This document shows positions 7,098 through 14,069 of a stretch of DNA of 41,484 bases, in pieces. The stretch's first letter is position 1. Each line of letters starts with the position of its first letter. The DNA lies in assembly GCA_964392665.1 (NCBI GenBank), contig CAYMQB010000022.1, positions 1 to 41,484 on the forward strand. Reading direction: 5' to 3'. A model generated the notes under the pieces. It saw only the letters and a program-made list of their open reading frames with translations, was not told where the DNA came from and searched no databases. Origin of the DNA: CAYMQB01 sp964392665. Its GTDB lineage: Bacteria; Hydrothermota; E44-bin80. A program made the position numbers and the translations under genes.

Positions 7098-8162
7098 CTA
7101 CATTGCTACCTTTAGGCAATGCTTTATTATCTGCGGACGGATGGATGCAATGATATTGGGTCGTACCTTCGGATGGACTGCATTACTGAGAAAAATAATG
7201 TAAATCTTTTTAACAGGATCAATCCAGAGTACACAACCAGTAAAACCAGAGTGCCATATAGTTTTTGACGATAACCCCTTCAAGTCATCTCCATCCATAA
7301 CGAAACCCATACTTCTTTTTTCAGCCTTAATGTTTACACTCTCTTCGAAAAGAGCGTCTACTATCCTTGAAGAAATGTTTTTGCCTCCCCCCAAAAGGAG
7401 TGTCCTTGCGAAAACAGCAAGGTCTGAAACCGTAGAGAACAGTCCTGCATTACCACTTACACCACTGAAACTATAAAAACTATTTCCATCATGCACTTCT
7501 CCAACAATAGTCTCTTCTCGCCAATCGAAAGGTTTATCTGCGTACTTCTGGCTTAACTCTTTCTCATGCCTGTTACCTTTTTCTGTTGATGCGATTCTTG
7601 TCCTCAATTCAGCTCCCGGACAAAAGAATGTATCCTTCATAGCCAAAGGCTTAAAAATGTTTTGTTCTGTAAAAACTTTCAAGGATTTACCGGTAACTCT
7701 CTCCACTACTTTCCCTAAGAGGATATAATCCAGACAGCTATAGGTTGGTTGTTCTGACTTCATATTTCCTATAAACCTGATTATCTCCTCTTCATCACCT
7801 GAATGAAGGTATAAAGGATACCAAGCAGGGATACCGGAAGTATGAGTTAGCAATTCAAAGATTGTTTTATCTTTGTTTACCGTGTCCTTTAGCTCAGTTA
7901 AAACCTTGCCTATTCTGTCTTGCAAAGTAATCGCACCAGCTTCAACAAGCAATAATATGGAAGTTGCAGTCGCAATAGGTTTTGTGAGCGATGCTATATC
8001 AAAAATACAATCCTTCTTCATCTCTTTCTTTGCTGGAGTGACCTCAGAAAATCCATAGGCTTTATGAAAAATGTCTGCGTTTTTGTTTCCGATAATGATT
8101 ACACATCCCGGAAAATAACCTTCTTCGATTTTATCTTCTATGAAATTATCGATTTCACACAT
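7098..8162 (-). CDS. Class C beta-lactamase-like serine hydrolase (AmiE-like)
   Basis: The 354-residue protein is a serine hydrolase of the beta-lactamase class C/esterase fold. Motif I is SLTK (Ser58-Lys61), motif II is YSC (Tyr141), and motif III is HSG (304-306, in TIWHSGFTG). The usual third residue of motif II is Asn; Cys here is odd. The loop VHDGN followed by SGVSGNAGLFST resembles AmiE/YbbE-type enzymes, which act as N-acetylmuramyl-L-alanine amidases. In Bacillus subtilis that gene lies beside namZ. The neighbours here are an AmgK-like kinase, a nucleotidyltransferase and a NamZ homologue, which supports a role in muropeptide salvage. There is no signal peptide, so a cytoplasmic place is implied. 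The start (ATG behind GTGACGAG) overlaps the kinase gene end by 25 bases. A generic esterase is the alternative. Confidence 0.82.
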   Translation of the reverse strand: MCEIDNFIEDKIEEGYFPGCVIIIGNKNADIFHKAYGFSEVTPAKKEMKKDCIFDIASLTKPIATATSILLLVEAGAITLQDRIGKVLTELKDTVNKDKTIFELLTHTSGIPAWYPLYLHSGDEEEIIRFIGNMKSEQPTYSCLDYILLGKVVERVTGKSLKVFTEQNIFKPLAMKDTFFCPGAELRTRIASTEKGNRHEKELSQKYADKPFDWREETIVGEVHDGNSFYSFSGVSGNAGLFSTVSDLAVFARTLLLGGGKNISSRIVDALFEESVNIKAEKRSMGFVMDGDDLKGLSSKTIWHSGFTGCVLWIDPVKKIYIIFLSNAVHPKVRPNIIASIRPQIIKHCLKVAM

Positions 8163-9166
8163 CTCGTCACTTTTTTAAAATTTACAATTTCATTCAAAAC
8201 CTTAAATTCGTCAATTTCTTCAAGCCCCTCTTTAAGGTATTTTAGTCCCTGAGGGATTGCCTTCCTGAACCATCTCTTTTTCATAATTTTAGAGAGAAAA
8301 GCAAATGCGCCCAGTGCCTGCATATTTCTCTGAATTGCCGAAAGCACATAAACTCGCCTGAACTTCTTAATATCCTTATAAAGATTGTTATTTTTCCTTA
8401 ACAATGAGTAGTAGGAGGAGAAAAGTCTGTTTCTCATCTCTGCTGATAGCGAGACATAAGCATCTCTTAAGAGCGAAGCGAGGTCGTATGTAAGCAAACC
8501 CCTGTGCGCATCCTGAAAATCTACTATTCTAACAAGTCCATCTTTCAGGAAAATATTTGTTGACTGAAAATCCCTGTGCATAAAGAAAAGGGGCTCATCA
8601 ACAAGGTATTTAGCAAGGTTATGAAATTCTTCATCAACTTTCCCCAAATCACCTTTTGTTAACTTGCAGAATCTCTTGAGAAAAAACCACTTGAAATAAT
8701 TTGATTCCCATTTGAATGAGTCATAATTAAAGAATTTCTTATTTACAGGCTTACATTCCTCGATTCCTTTACTACCTTCTATTTGCATACGAATTAGAGA
8801 TTTTATCACCTCTTTGTATAAATGTTCAATAAAATCCATATCAGTAGCTTCTTTAACCACCCCATATAAGCTTTTTCTTCCAACATCTTCCATTAGCACT
8901 ATGTATGAATCCACATCAGCAACAGTTATCGCTGGAACTCCCACGTCCTTTTCGACTAAAAACTTCTGCAAATTTCTGTATTCTTTAACCTCCCTGTGTA
9001 CTGACGCAAACATTGCGACCAAAGTATAATCAGCTTCAATTATGCGATAGAACTCTCTAGTGGAACCACTGAAAATAGGTTCAATTTTCGCATATCTTTC
9101 CAAAGGTTCATATCCCCTTTTTTCAAGCATTCTGTTAATAATTCTCTTAATATCCCGTTTGCTCAT
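8138..9166 (-). CDS. AmgK-like sugar kinase (APH/phosphotransferase family)
   Basis: The roughly 342-residue protein has the aminoglycoside-phosphotransferase/choline-kinase fold. The catalytic loop is HRDFQSTN (HxDxxxxN form) followed by the metal-binding DFQD. The N-lobe has SGSTREFYRI and the hinge-side strand YIVLMEDVG. AmgK phosphorylates N-acetylmuramic acid or GlcNAc at the anomeric position, and MurU then makes UDP-MurNAc. The neighbouring nucleotidyltransferase and NamZ genes match that pathway. The family is broad, so specificity is inferred from context. Start is uncertain: the ATG at 9166 leaves a normal N-terminus; an ATG at 9187 or TTG at 9202 is possible, none with a clear Shine-Dalgarno. 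Its end overlaps the serine hydrolase start, a sign of coupling. Confidence 0.78.
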   Translation of the reverse strand: MSKRDIKRIINRMLEKRGYEPLERYAKIEPIFSGSTREFYRIIEADYTLVAMFASVHREVKEYRNLQKFLVEKDVGVPAITVADVDSYIVLMEDVGRKSLYGVVKEATDMDFIEHLYKEVIKSLIRMQIEGSKGIEECKPVNKKFFNYDSFKWESNYFKWFFLKRFCKLTKGDLGKVDEEFHNLAKYLVDEPLFFMHRDFQSTNIFLKDGLVRIVDFQDAHRGLLTYDLASLLRDAYVSLSAEMRNRLFSSYYSLLRKNNNLYKDIKKFRRVYVLSAIQRNMQALGAFAFLSKIMKKRWFRKAIPQGLKYLKEGLEEIDEFKVLNEIVNFKKVTRCVKSIIS

Positions 9167-9230
9167 ACAGCGGAGTTTAGCATGCATCCGGAAACATTTC
9201 AAGATTATTATATACCTATTCGAAAATCAT

Positions 9231-10172
9231 TCAGCGGGAAATGCAAGCATTAAAATCATTTGACATTATGCAGTTCTCGTATGCCTTTCCATTATCAACA
9301 ACCGTATCATCGAAAATCACGCAGTTTTCAAGTTTGACATCATCTCCAATAATACAGTTCTTTCCGATGGAAACAAAACCCGAAAGTTTCGCGTTTTTGC
9401 TTACAACCGAATCCTTACCTATAAAGAAAGGTTTTTCTGGTTTGGTTAAATCACAGAGTATATCTTTCTTATCCACAAGAATATCTTTATGAACCTTCAA
9501 GTAATTCTCCTTTGTTCCCATATCCAACCAATAATTTCCCTGAGAGATAAATCCAAAGATTCTTCTCTCTGCTTTTATAACTTCAGCATAAGCATCTGCA
9601 ACATTGTAAAACCGATTCTCCGGTAGAAAATCGAATATCTTCCTGTTAACTATTGAAATACCTGTAAACCCAAAAAAGTCCTGACCATCTCTTTCTAATT
9701 TCCCAGCAATATCTATTATCTTCCCATTTTTTAACAACAGAACGTCCTTTGAGTTTTCCCATTCCGTAAGGACTAATGTTACTAAGGCTTCACTCTCTCT
9801 ATGAAATTTCCACGCTTTCTCGAACGCAATATCCGTAACAATATCACTGTTATATACAACAAAATCATCCGACTTGATATACTTTCTCATTCTTCCTATC
9901 CCACCACCTGTTCCGAGAATCTTCTCTTCGGCTGAAATCCTTATTTCAATTCCAAAATCATTTTCTTTTAAAAAATGAATAATCTTCCCCTTGAGATGAT
10001 AAGCATTTATACATAGTTCTGTAATGCCCTGTTGTTTCAGTGATTGGATGATGTGTTCGAGTATTGGCTTTCCAACTATAGGTAAAAGAGGCTTTGGCAC
10101 AAACTTTGTGAGTGGCAAGAGTCTTTTGCCTTCACCCGCAGCCAGTATCATAGCCTCAGTTATCTCTTTCAT
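9231..10172 (-). CDS. Sugar-1-phosphate nucleotidyltransferase (MurU/GMPP-like) with hexapeptide tail
   Basis: The 313-residue enzyme transfers a nucleotide to a sugar 1-phosphate. The N-terminal signature AMILAAGEGKRL with FVPKPLLPI is typical, and the metal-binding Asp lies in FVVYNSDIV. The last 75 residues form imperfect hexapeptide repeats (GKDSVVSKNAKLSGFVSIG and following), a left-handed beta-helix module. MurU proper ends without that module, while GDP-mannose pyrophosphorylases and related fused forms have it. Two readings remain: MurU partner of the adjacent AmgK-like kinase, or a mannose-1-phosphate guanylyltransferase served by the phosphomannomutase at 1-2.4 kb. Adjacency favours the first. 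The ATG at 10172 (in-frame GTG one codon earlier) has no strong Shine-Dalgarno; a TTGACA lies upstream at 10246-10251, but the -10 is poor. Confidence 0.8.
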   Translation of the reverse strand: MKEITEAMILAAGEGKRLLPLTKFVPKPLLPIVGKPILEHIIQSLKQQGITELCINAYHLKGKIIHFLKENDFGIEIRISAEEKILGTGGGIGRMRKYIKSDDFVVYNSDIVTDIAFEKAWKFHRESEALVTLVLTEWENSKDVLLLKNGKIIDIAGKLERDGQDFFGFTGISIVNRKIFDFLPENRFYNVADAYAEVIKAERRIFGFISQGNYWLDMGTKENYLKVHKDILVDKKDILCDLTKPEKPFFIGKDSVVSKNAKLSGFVSIGKNCIIGDDVKLENCVIFDDTVVDNGKAYENCIMSNDFNACISR

Positions 10173-10294
10173 CACTTTTCGTATCTTTTATGTTACATTC
10201 TATTGCTCGTTTAACTTTTTTCTATATGTCACAGTTTTATTCAATTGTCAAGCAGAGATTACATGCTCTGAACATTGTCATGCTAAACAATGTC

Positions 10295-10315
10295 ATCCTG
10301 AATTTATTTCAGGAT
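10295..10315. repeat. Dispersed hairpin repeat, CCTG-stem version
   Basis: ATCCTGAA, loop TTTA, then TTCAGGAT, preceded by GTC. A sister copy at 13006 has the stem changed to GCTG/CAGC with pairing kept. It lies in a 280-base gap between the nucleotidyltransferase and NamZ genes that holds no other recognisable feature except the tail CTCGCAATGACAA at about 10378. Confidence 0.7.
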
Positions 10316-10455
10316 AATTTCAGCATTTCGCCTTTTCTGGTTATGGGATTACTTCGGTAGAAATTATGAAAAAATACTCGCAATGACAACTTTTACGGGG
10401 AATGTCCCTTTTGTATTTTCTTCGTTTTAATTTGTTTCTGTGCTTTTTGTTTTCC

Positions 10456-11622
10456 TCATTTATAAAGAAGATGCCTTCCCCTTGTTTCCTTGAATTCATC
10501 CAATCTTTCGTCACATACTTCACTTATATCTTCAATAGAGGCTTCATCATCTATCATCTTTCTTATATCTGAATTTCCGATGAGGATATCAAACGGCGAT
10601 TTTTCTGCCTCGAATTCATACGGAGGCTTATTCCACTTAAACTTATCCCGATGTGTTTTCCTGATGGCGAGAATAATCTCAAGTGCACTTATAACGGGTT
10701 TGAATTTATCCCTGTCGGTTATGTGCAATTGAAATCCTTTGCAGGTTTCTCCTGTGTATTTACCAAAGAGAGGCCGAAAATAAAGGGTCCTGAGTTTACA
10801 ACCCGCAAGTTTTCCCAGTTCCTTAAGAACAAGCTCCTGATTGAGCCAGGGAGCGCCAAAGTATTCGAAGGGTTTTGTGGTTCCCCTTCCTTCTGAAATG
10901 TTTGCTCCTTCCAGAAGACACATTCCCGGATAGACAATTGCAGTATCAAGTGTAGGCATATTAGGTGAAGGTGAAACCCACGGAAGAGCCGTCTCGTCAA
11001 ACCATAATTTTCGACTCCAACCCCGCATTTTGACAATATCAAGTCCAACACATATGCCGAATTCATCCTTGAACAAGAGAGCAAGTTCACCTGTTGTCAT
11101 CCCGTGCCTGATGGGGATTGGATGCAAGCCAACAAAAGACTCATAACCTTTATCAAGCAACGGTCCTTCTATATCAACACCATTTATGGGATTGGGCCTG
11201 TCAAGCACAACAAATCTCTTATTGTACTGTGCTGCTTTCTCCATAGCAAGCCCCATTGTCCAGATGAATGTATAATATCTTGCCCCAATATCCTGAATGT
11301 CAAAAACAAGTGTGTCCACGCTCTTAAGCATTTCTTCAGTAGGAGCAAGATGCTTTCCGTAAAGGTTATAAATGAAAATATGTTTTTTCTCATCCTCAAA
11401 TCCAGTACACTTTTCCTGATCCTGAAATTCTCCCCTTATCCCATGCTCTGGACCGAACACAGCGGTTACTTTAACACCATTTCTTAAGAAAACCTCCAAT
11501 GTGGGCTCAAGATTCCTGTCAACCGAAGAGGGATTGATAATAAGTCCTACCCTCTGTTTCTTAAAACGGTCAAAACCCTCCTCTTCGAGAACATCAATTC
11601 CCGTCTTTACATTTGGTAACAT
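10456..11622 (-). CDS. namZ: DUF1343/NamZ-like exo-beta-N-acetylmuramidase
   Basis: The 388-residue product is a full-length DUF1343 protein. The founding characterised member, NamZ, removes terminal N-acetylmuramic acid from peptidoglycan fragments. Family segments seen are KRVGLIxNP-like (KQRVGLIINPSS), VFGPEHGIRG (Glu59, in the motif thought to carry the catalytic acid), FDIQDIGARYYTF, DRPNPI, PIRHGMTTGELA, SPNMPTLDTA, EGANISEGRGTTKPFE and the C-terminal FDILIGN. Known NamZ proteins are usually exported, but this one has no signal peptide, so it should act in the cytoplasm on imported muropeptides or MurNAc disaccharides. GGGAGAAA precedes the ATG. A strong promoter lies upstream. The nucleotidyltransferase, kinase and serine hydrolase genes that follow on the same strand would complete a salvage route. 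Confidence 0.9.
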   Translation of the reverse strand: MLPNVKTGIDVLEEEGFDRFKKQRVGLIINPSSVDRNLEPTLEVFLRNGVKVTAVFGPEHGIRGEFQDQEKCTGFEDEKKHIFIYNLYGKHLAPTEEMLKSVDTLVFDIQDIGARYYTFIWTMGLAMEKAAQYNKRFVVLDRPNPINGVDIEGPLLDKGYESFVGLHPIPIRHGMTTGELALLFKDEFGICVGLDIVKMRGWSRKLWFDETALPWVSPSPNMPTLDTAIVYPGMCLLEGANISEGRGTTKPFEYFGAPWLNQELVLKELGKLAGCKLRTLYFRPLFGKYTGETCKGFQLHITDRDKFKPVISALEIILAIRKTHRDKFKWNKPPYEFEAEKSPFDILIGNSDIRKMIDDEASIEDISEVCDERLDEFKETRGRHLLYK

Positions 11623-11668
11623 TTTCTCCCTTTTTGAATGAGTTTATTACATACTTTAACATATAGTT

Positions 11669-11697
11669 ATCATACCAGAATCCATCCGGTAATTCAA
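11669..11697 (-). promoter_or_regulatory. Sigma-70-type promoter for namZ
   Basis: Minus strand TTGAAT, 17-base spacer, TATGAT with an upstream TG-like extension (GGTATGAT). It lies about 47 bases before the ATG, with GGGAG in the leader. Confidence 0.7.
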
Positions 11698-11728
11698 GCG
11701 AAAAAGAATATGTACCCACAAAAATTCC

Positions 11729-11756
11729 TTGACATTTTGTCAGGGAATGTTATAAA
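11729..11756 (+). promoter_or_regulatory. Sigma-70-type promoter for the glycine-zipper protein gene
   Basis: TTGACA, 16-base spacer, TATAAA, about 68 bases before the ATG at 11825. It is divergent from the namZ promoter. Confidence 0.7.
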
Positions 11757-11824
11757 TGTAAACATCTAACAACGAGTAGAAGTAGGTAGAAAAGCAAAAA
11801 GAACCAATCCTCTGGAGGTGAAGA

Positions 11825-12760
11825 ATGAAATATCTATTAATCTTCTTTGTGTTTGTAGTGTTTTGTGTTGCACCATTCAAGCCTGCACAGGCACAAACCC
11901 AGGAGAAGGTGATTGTAATCAGCGAGAAGGTGGGAGAACTGATAGACGAGCAAGAAAGACGTCTGTATCATCTTTTCCCCTGGACACAGGGCTTTGAGTC
12001 GGCGGTTTTCTTACAGCTCCCTGACGGCAGTTATGTTGCGGAGATTACATTCGAAAAGGATGGGGAAGAGAAGAAAAATAGAATTTCACAAAGTAAAACT
12101 GCAATAACAGAATTAAGAAATTACATTGAGAATTATGGCAGGAAGAACGTCCAACCCACAATTTTCAGTACCAAAGGAAAAATTTCCGCTGAGCCCTACC
12201 CTCAGAGAATGGGAAAACCTCACATAAGCACAGGCAGAACTGTGGGTGAATTTTTTGCTGGTCTTGGTGCAGGAGTAGGAGTTGGAGCTGGAGGCTTTCT
12301 TTTAGGTATCTTGGTCACTCCAAATTCCATCTCCGACGACGCGGAATTACCAGGCTCTGAAGTTTTTGGGCGCATTTTCGTAGGTTTAATAGGCTTTGCA
12401 GTTGCATACCCTGTAGGAACCGCTATTGGTGTTTATTTTACAGGAAACACAGATAACACAAAGGGAAGTTTTCTCGCAACTTTTGGTGGGAGTGTTGCAG
12501 GTGGTGTCCTTGGTAGTGGATTAGTACTTATTGGAAATGCTATACCTGTTGCTATTGGCGTTGTCCTGCCATCCGCATTTGCAACGATTGCATTCAACGC
12601 AACTGCCAAGGATAGAAATACGCTTCCTGAAACCGGCTTCATCAATTACAATAATGATAGGTTAAGCCTTACCGTCCCCTCAATTTATTATACTCAGGAA
12701 AATACATTCGAAGGTAAAACAATAACCCAGAATGTTACACTGGTCAAAATTAATTTTTAG
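11825..12760 (+). CDS. Exported glycine-zipper protein of unknown function
   Basis: The 311-residue protein has a clean Sec signal peptide (MKYLLIFFVFVVFCVAPF, cleavage after PAQA) and a mature region with FPWTQGFESAVFLQLPDGSY, suggesting a small beta domain. The middle carries three long Gly/Ala/Val-rich hydrophobic segments (about 137-165, 180-205 and 216-252), with GxxxG-type spacing (GLGAGVGVGAGG, GSVAGGVLGSG). These look like packed glycine-zipper membrane helices. No named family is recognised; similar exported proteins are typical of uncultured FCB-like bacteria. Start: CTGGAGGTGAAG lies right before the ATG. It appears monocistronic, with its own promoter, divergent from namZ and followed by a repeat-filled gap. 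A role in the envelope is all that can be inferred. Confidence 0.8.
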   Translation: MKYLLIFFVFVVFCVAPFKPAQAQTQEKVIVISEKVGELIDEQERRLYHLFPWTQGFESAVFLQLPDGSYVAEITFEKDGEEKKNRISQSKTAITELRNYIENYGRKNVQPTIFSTKGKISAEPYPQRMGKPHISTGRTVGEFFAGLGAGVGVGAGGFLLGILVTPNSISDDAELPGSEVFGRIFVGLIGFAVAYPVGTAIGVYFTGNTDNTKGSFLATFGGSVAGGVLGSGLVLIGNAIPVAIGVVLPSAFATIAFNATAKDRNTLPETGFINYNNDRLSLTVPSIYYTQENTFEGKTITQNVTLVKINF

Positions 12761-12889
12761 TGGAATGAAGTGTCGGATTTTTCATAATTCGACTGGATTC
12801 CTGCTGTTGCAGGAATGACAATCAATGCCAAAGGATCATTGACTGATGACTAATGCTCCATGCCTGAACAGAGATTCTTCCTGGGTCAA

Positions 12890-12936
12890 CCCTGTGTAAT
12901 ACCATTATGCACAGGACATTTTCCTATTACACGGGG
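12890..12936 (+). mobile_element. 47-bp palindromic miniature element, copy A
   Basis: Ends are CCCTGTGTAATA and TATTACACGGGG, inverted with 11 of 12 matches. The element is flanked on both sides by TCAA (12886-12889 and 12937-12940), a 4-bp target-site duplication. It interrupts a repeat whose uninterrupted form lies at about 13038. Copy B at 24691 is the same length with 44 of 47 bases identical. Confidence 0.8.
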
Positions 12937-13005
12937 TCAATATGGAACATATTACTCAGAATGACACCGCAAACCGTCATGCTAAACTACGTGCTGAACA
13001 ATGTC

Positions 13006-13026
13006 ATGCTGAACTTGTTTCAGCAT
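13006..13026. repeat. Dispersed hairpin repeat, GCTG-stem version
   Basis: ATGCTGAA, loop CTTG, then TTCAGCAT, preceded by GTC. It is the partner of the 10295 copy; the G/C swap at stem position three is compensated on the other arm. This type is widespread in many bacterial genomes (GTCATGCTGAACTTG form). Confidence 0.75.
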
Positions 13027-13329
13027 CTCGGTTTTAGATTCTTTCTGGGTCAAAAAGACTACCTTACTCAGAACGACATTACACACCCCTAAACCCTCCA
13101 CCTTCGTTGAAACTTCGGAGGACATAGAAGCTATGCCTGCCGAAGCCTTGCGGGTAGACAGCCTTGTACGTAGGCGAGCCTTCCCACATTATGCAGCCTT
13201 GTTCCCTTTCTTTTCCCTTTGAAAAAGCTGAACTTAGGCGGAATTACGATCGCTAACGAGGCAGGAAAGTACGATATGTATCGTAAAGAGGTAATCGAAA
13301 AAATTGGGAAACCACAGCAGGTTTTATTG

Positions 13330-13358
13330 TTGACATTAGAAAGGTATAAATGTATAAT
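13330..13358 (+). promoter_or_regulatory. Perfect-consensus sigma-70 promoter, leaderless-type
   Basis: TTGACA, exactly 17 bases, TATAAT: a full match at both boxes. The next ATG (13365) begins seven bases after the -10, where transcription itself should start. There is no room for a Shine-Dalgarno. Confidence 0.85.
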
Positions 13359-13364
13359 TTATGT

Positions 13365-13982
13365 ATGGATAAATTTACGTTTATAATAGGAATTACCGGT
13401 ATTGTCCTGCTCGTTATTGCATTCTTTATCCTCATATACTCCATCGTAAAAACAGGAAAAAGAAGAATGAGAATAAAGGGATTCCTATTTTATTTCCTGG
13501 TTTTTCTCATAATCTTTGCTTTTTCTATCTCATTTATCTATCTATCTCTTTTTCTAAAAACATTTTCAAGGTATACCTATGAAGAAAGACTGGGAAAGAT
13601 ATATGCAGAAAAACAGGATAGTATGATAAATGTATTTTTTTCAGATGAGAAAAATGATAATGAGTATCAATTTACACTTTCGGGTAACCAGTGGATGATT
13701 GAAGGTTGTATACTTAGATGGAATCAATATGTGAGATGGCTCGGTGCCGATTCCTACTATAAGGTAACGCGTTTTAGGGGGAGATGGGAAGAATCAAAGA
13801 AAACCGTAATGGAAGAGTATGAAATTCAACCACAGGGAAGGTTATGGCAATTTCTTTTGCTTTATGGTGAATCTATGCCCCTGGTTGATACTGCTTATGG
13901 AATAGCAGCATTTCAATATCCTTCAAAGGATACCTTCTTTATTTACATAAATGAAACGGGATTCATACTGAGAAAAAACTGA
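13365..13982 (+). CDS. Membrane-anchored protein of unknown function, leaderless
   Basis: The 205-residue product starts MDKFTFIIGITGIVLLVIAF, with two membrane spans (about 4-27 and 40-64) separated by the basic loop KTGKRRMRIKG. A roughly 140-residue soluble domain follows, rich in aromatics (NQWMIEGCILRWNQYVRWLG, YKVTRFRGRWEE). The YYKVTRFRG and YGIAAFQYPSKDTFFIYINETGFILR parts suggest a beta-rich extracytoplasmic domain. No named family is recognised. An in-frame ATG at 13350 lies inside the -10 box and cannot be the start. The promoter is a perfect consensus and the mRNA should begin at the start codon. A hairpin terminator follows the gene. It is a single-gene unit between two repeat- and terminator-bounded gaps. 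Confidence 0.75.
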   Translation: MDKFTFIIGITGIVLLVIAFFILIYSIVKTGKRRMRIKGFLFYFLVFLIIFAFSISFIYLSLFLKTFSRYTYEERLGKIYAEKQDSMINVFFSDEKNDNEYQFTLSGNQWMIEGCILRWNQYVRWLGADSYYKVTRFRGRWEESKKTVMEEYEIQPQGRLWQFLLLYGESMPLVDTAYGIAAFQYPSKDTFFIYINETGFILRKN

Positions 13983-14018
13983 TCTCCGCAGAGCAAGCTC
14001 CGCTAATCCTTTTGGATA

Positions 14019-14064
14019 GTTGGTAACCTCTCAGAAAAGGTTATCTAAGAGCTTACCAACTTTT
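14019..14064 (+). terminator. Terminator hairpin after the leaderless membrane-protein gene
   Basis: GTTGGTAA pairs with TTACCAAC, with an inner CTCT/AGAG stem, followed by TTTTATTT. It separates the gene from the convergent tldE gene; on the other strand no T-run follows. Confidence 0.75.
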
Positions 14065-14069
14065 ATTTC

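Larger units (their letters stand above)
12761..13329. other. Repeat-filled non-coding gap
   Basis: No gene is credible here. In order it holds: a GATTCCTGCTGTTGCAGGAA hairpin (about 12797-12816); a 47-bp palindromic mobile element (12890-12936) sitting inside an ATTCTT-CTGGGTCAA repeat; the recurring word TACTCAGAATGACA (about 12953); a hairpin repeat (13006-13026); an uninterrupted second copy of the ATTCTTTCTGGGTCAA repeat (about 13038); a decayed CCTTCG/CGGAGG-type repeat (about 13100-13160); and a perfect palindrome TACGATATGTATCGTA at 13270-13285, which lies 45 bases upstream of a strong promoter and could be an operator. Confidence 0.7.

Noticed and set aside
10223..10251. Promoter for the MurU-like gene (TTGACA with CATATA at 17 bases)
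   Set aside because: The -35 is perfect but the -10 matches only three of six positions and lies about 50 bases from the start; not strong enough to list.
10341..10523. 60-codon minus-strand frame overlapping the 3' end of namZ
   Set aside because: It lies partly inside namZ in another frame, is rich in Lys/Arg from repeat DNA and has no start signal.
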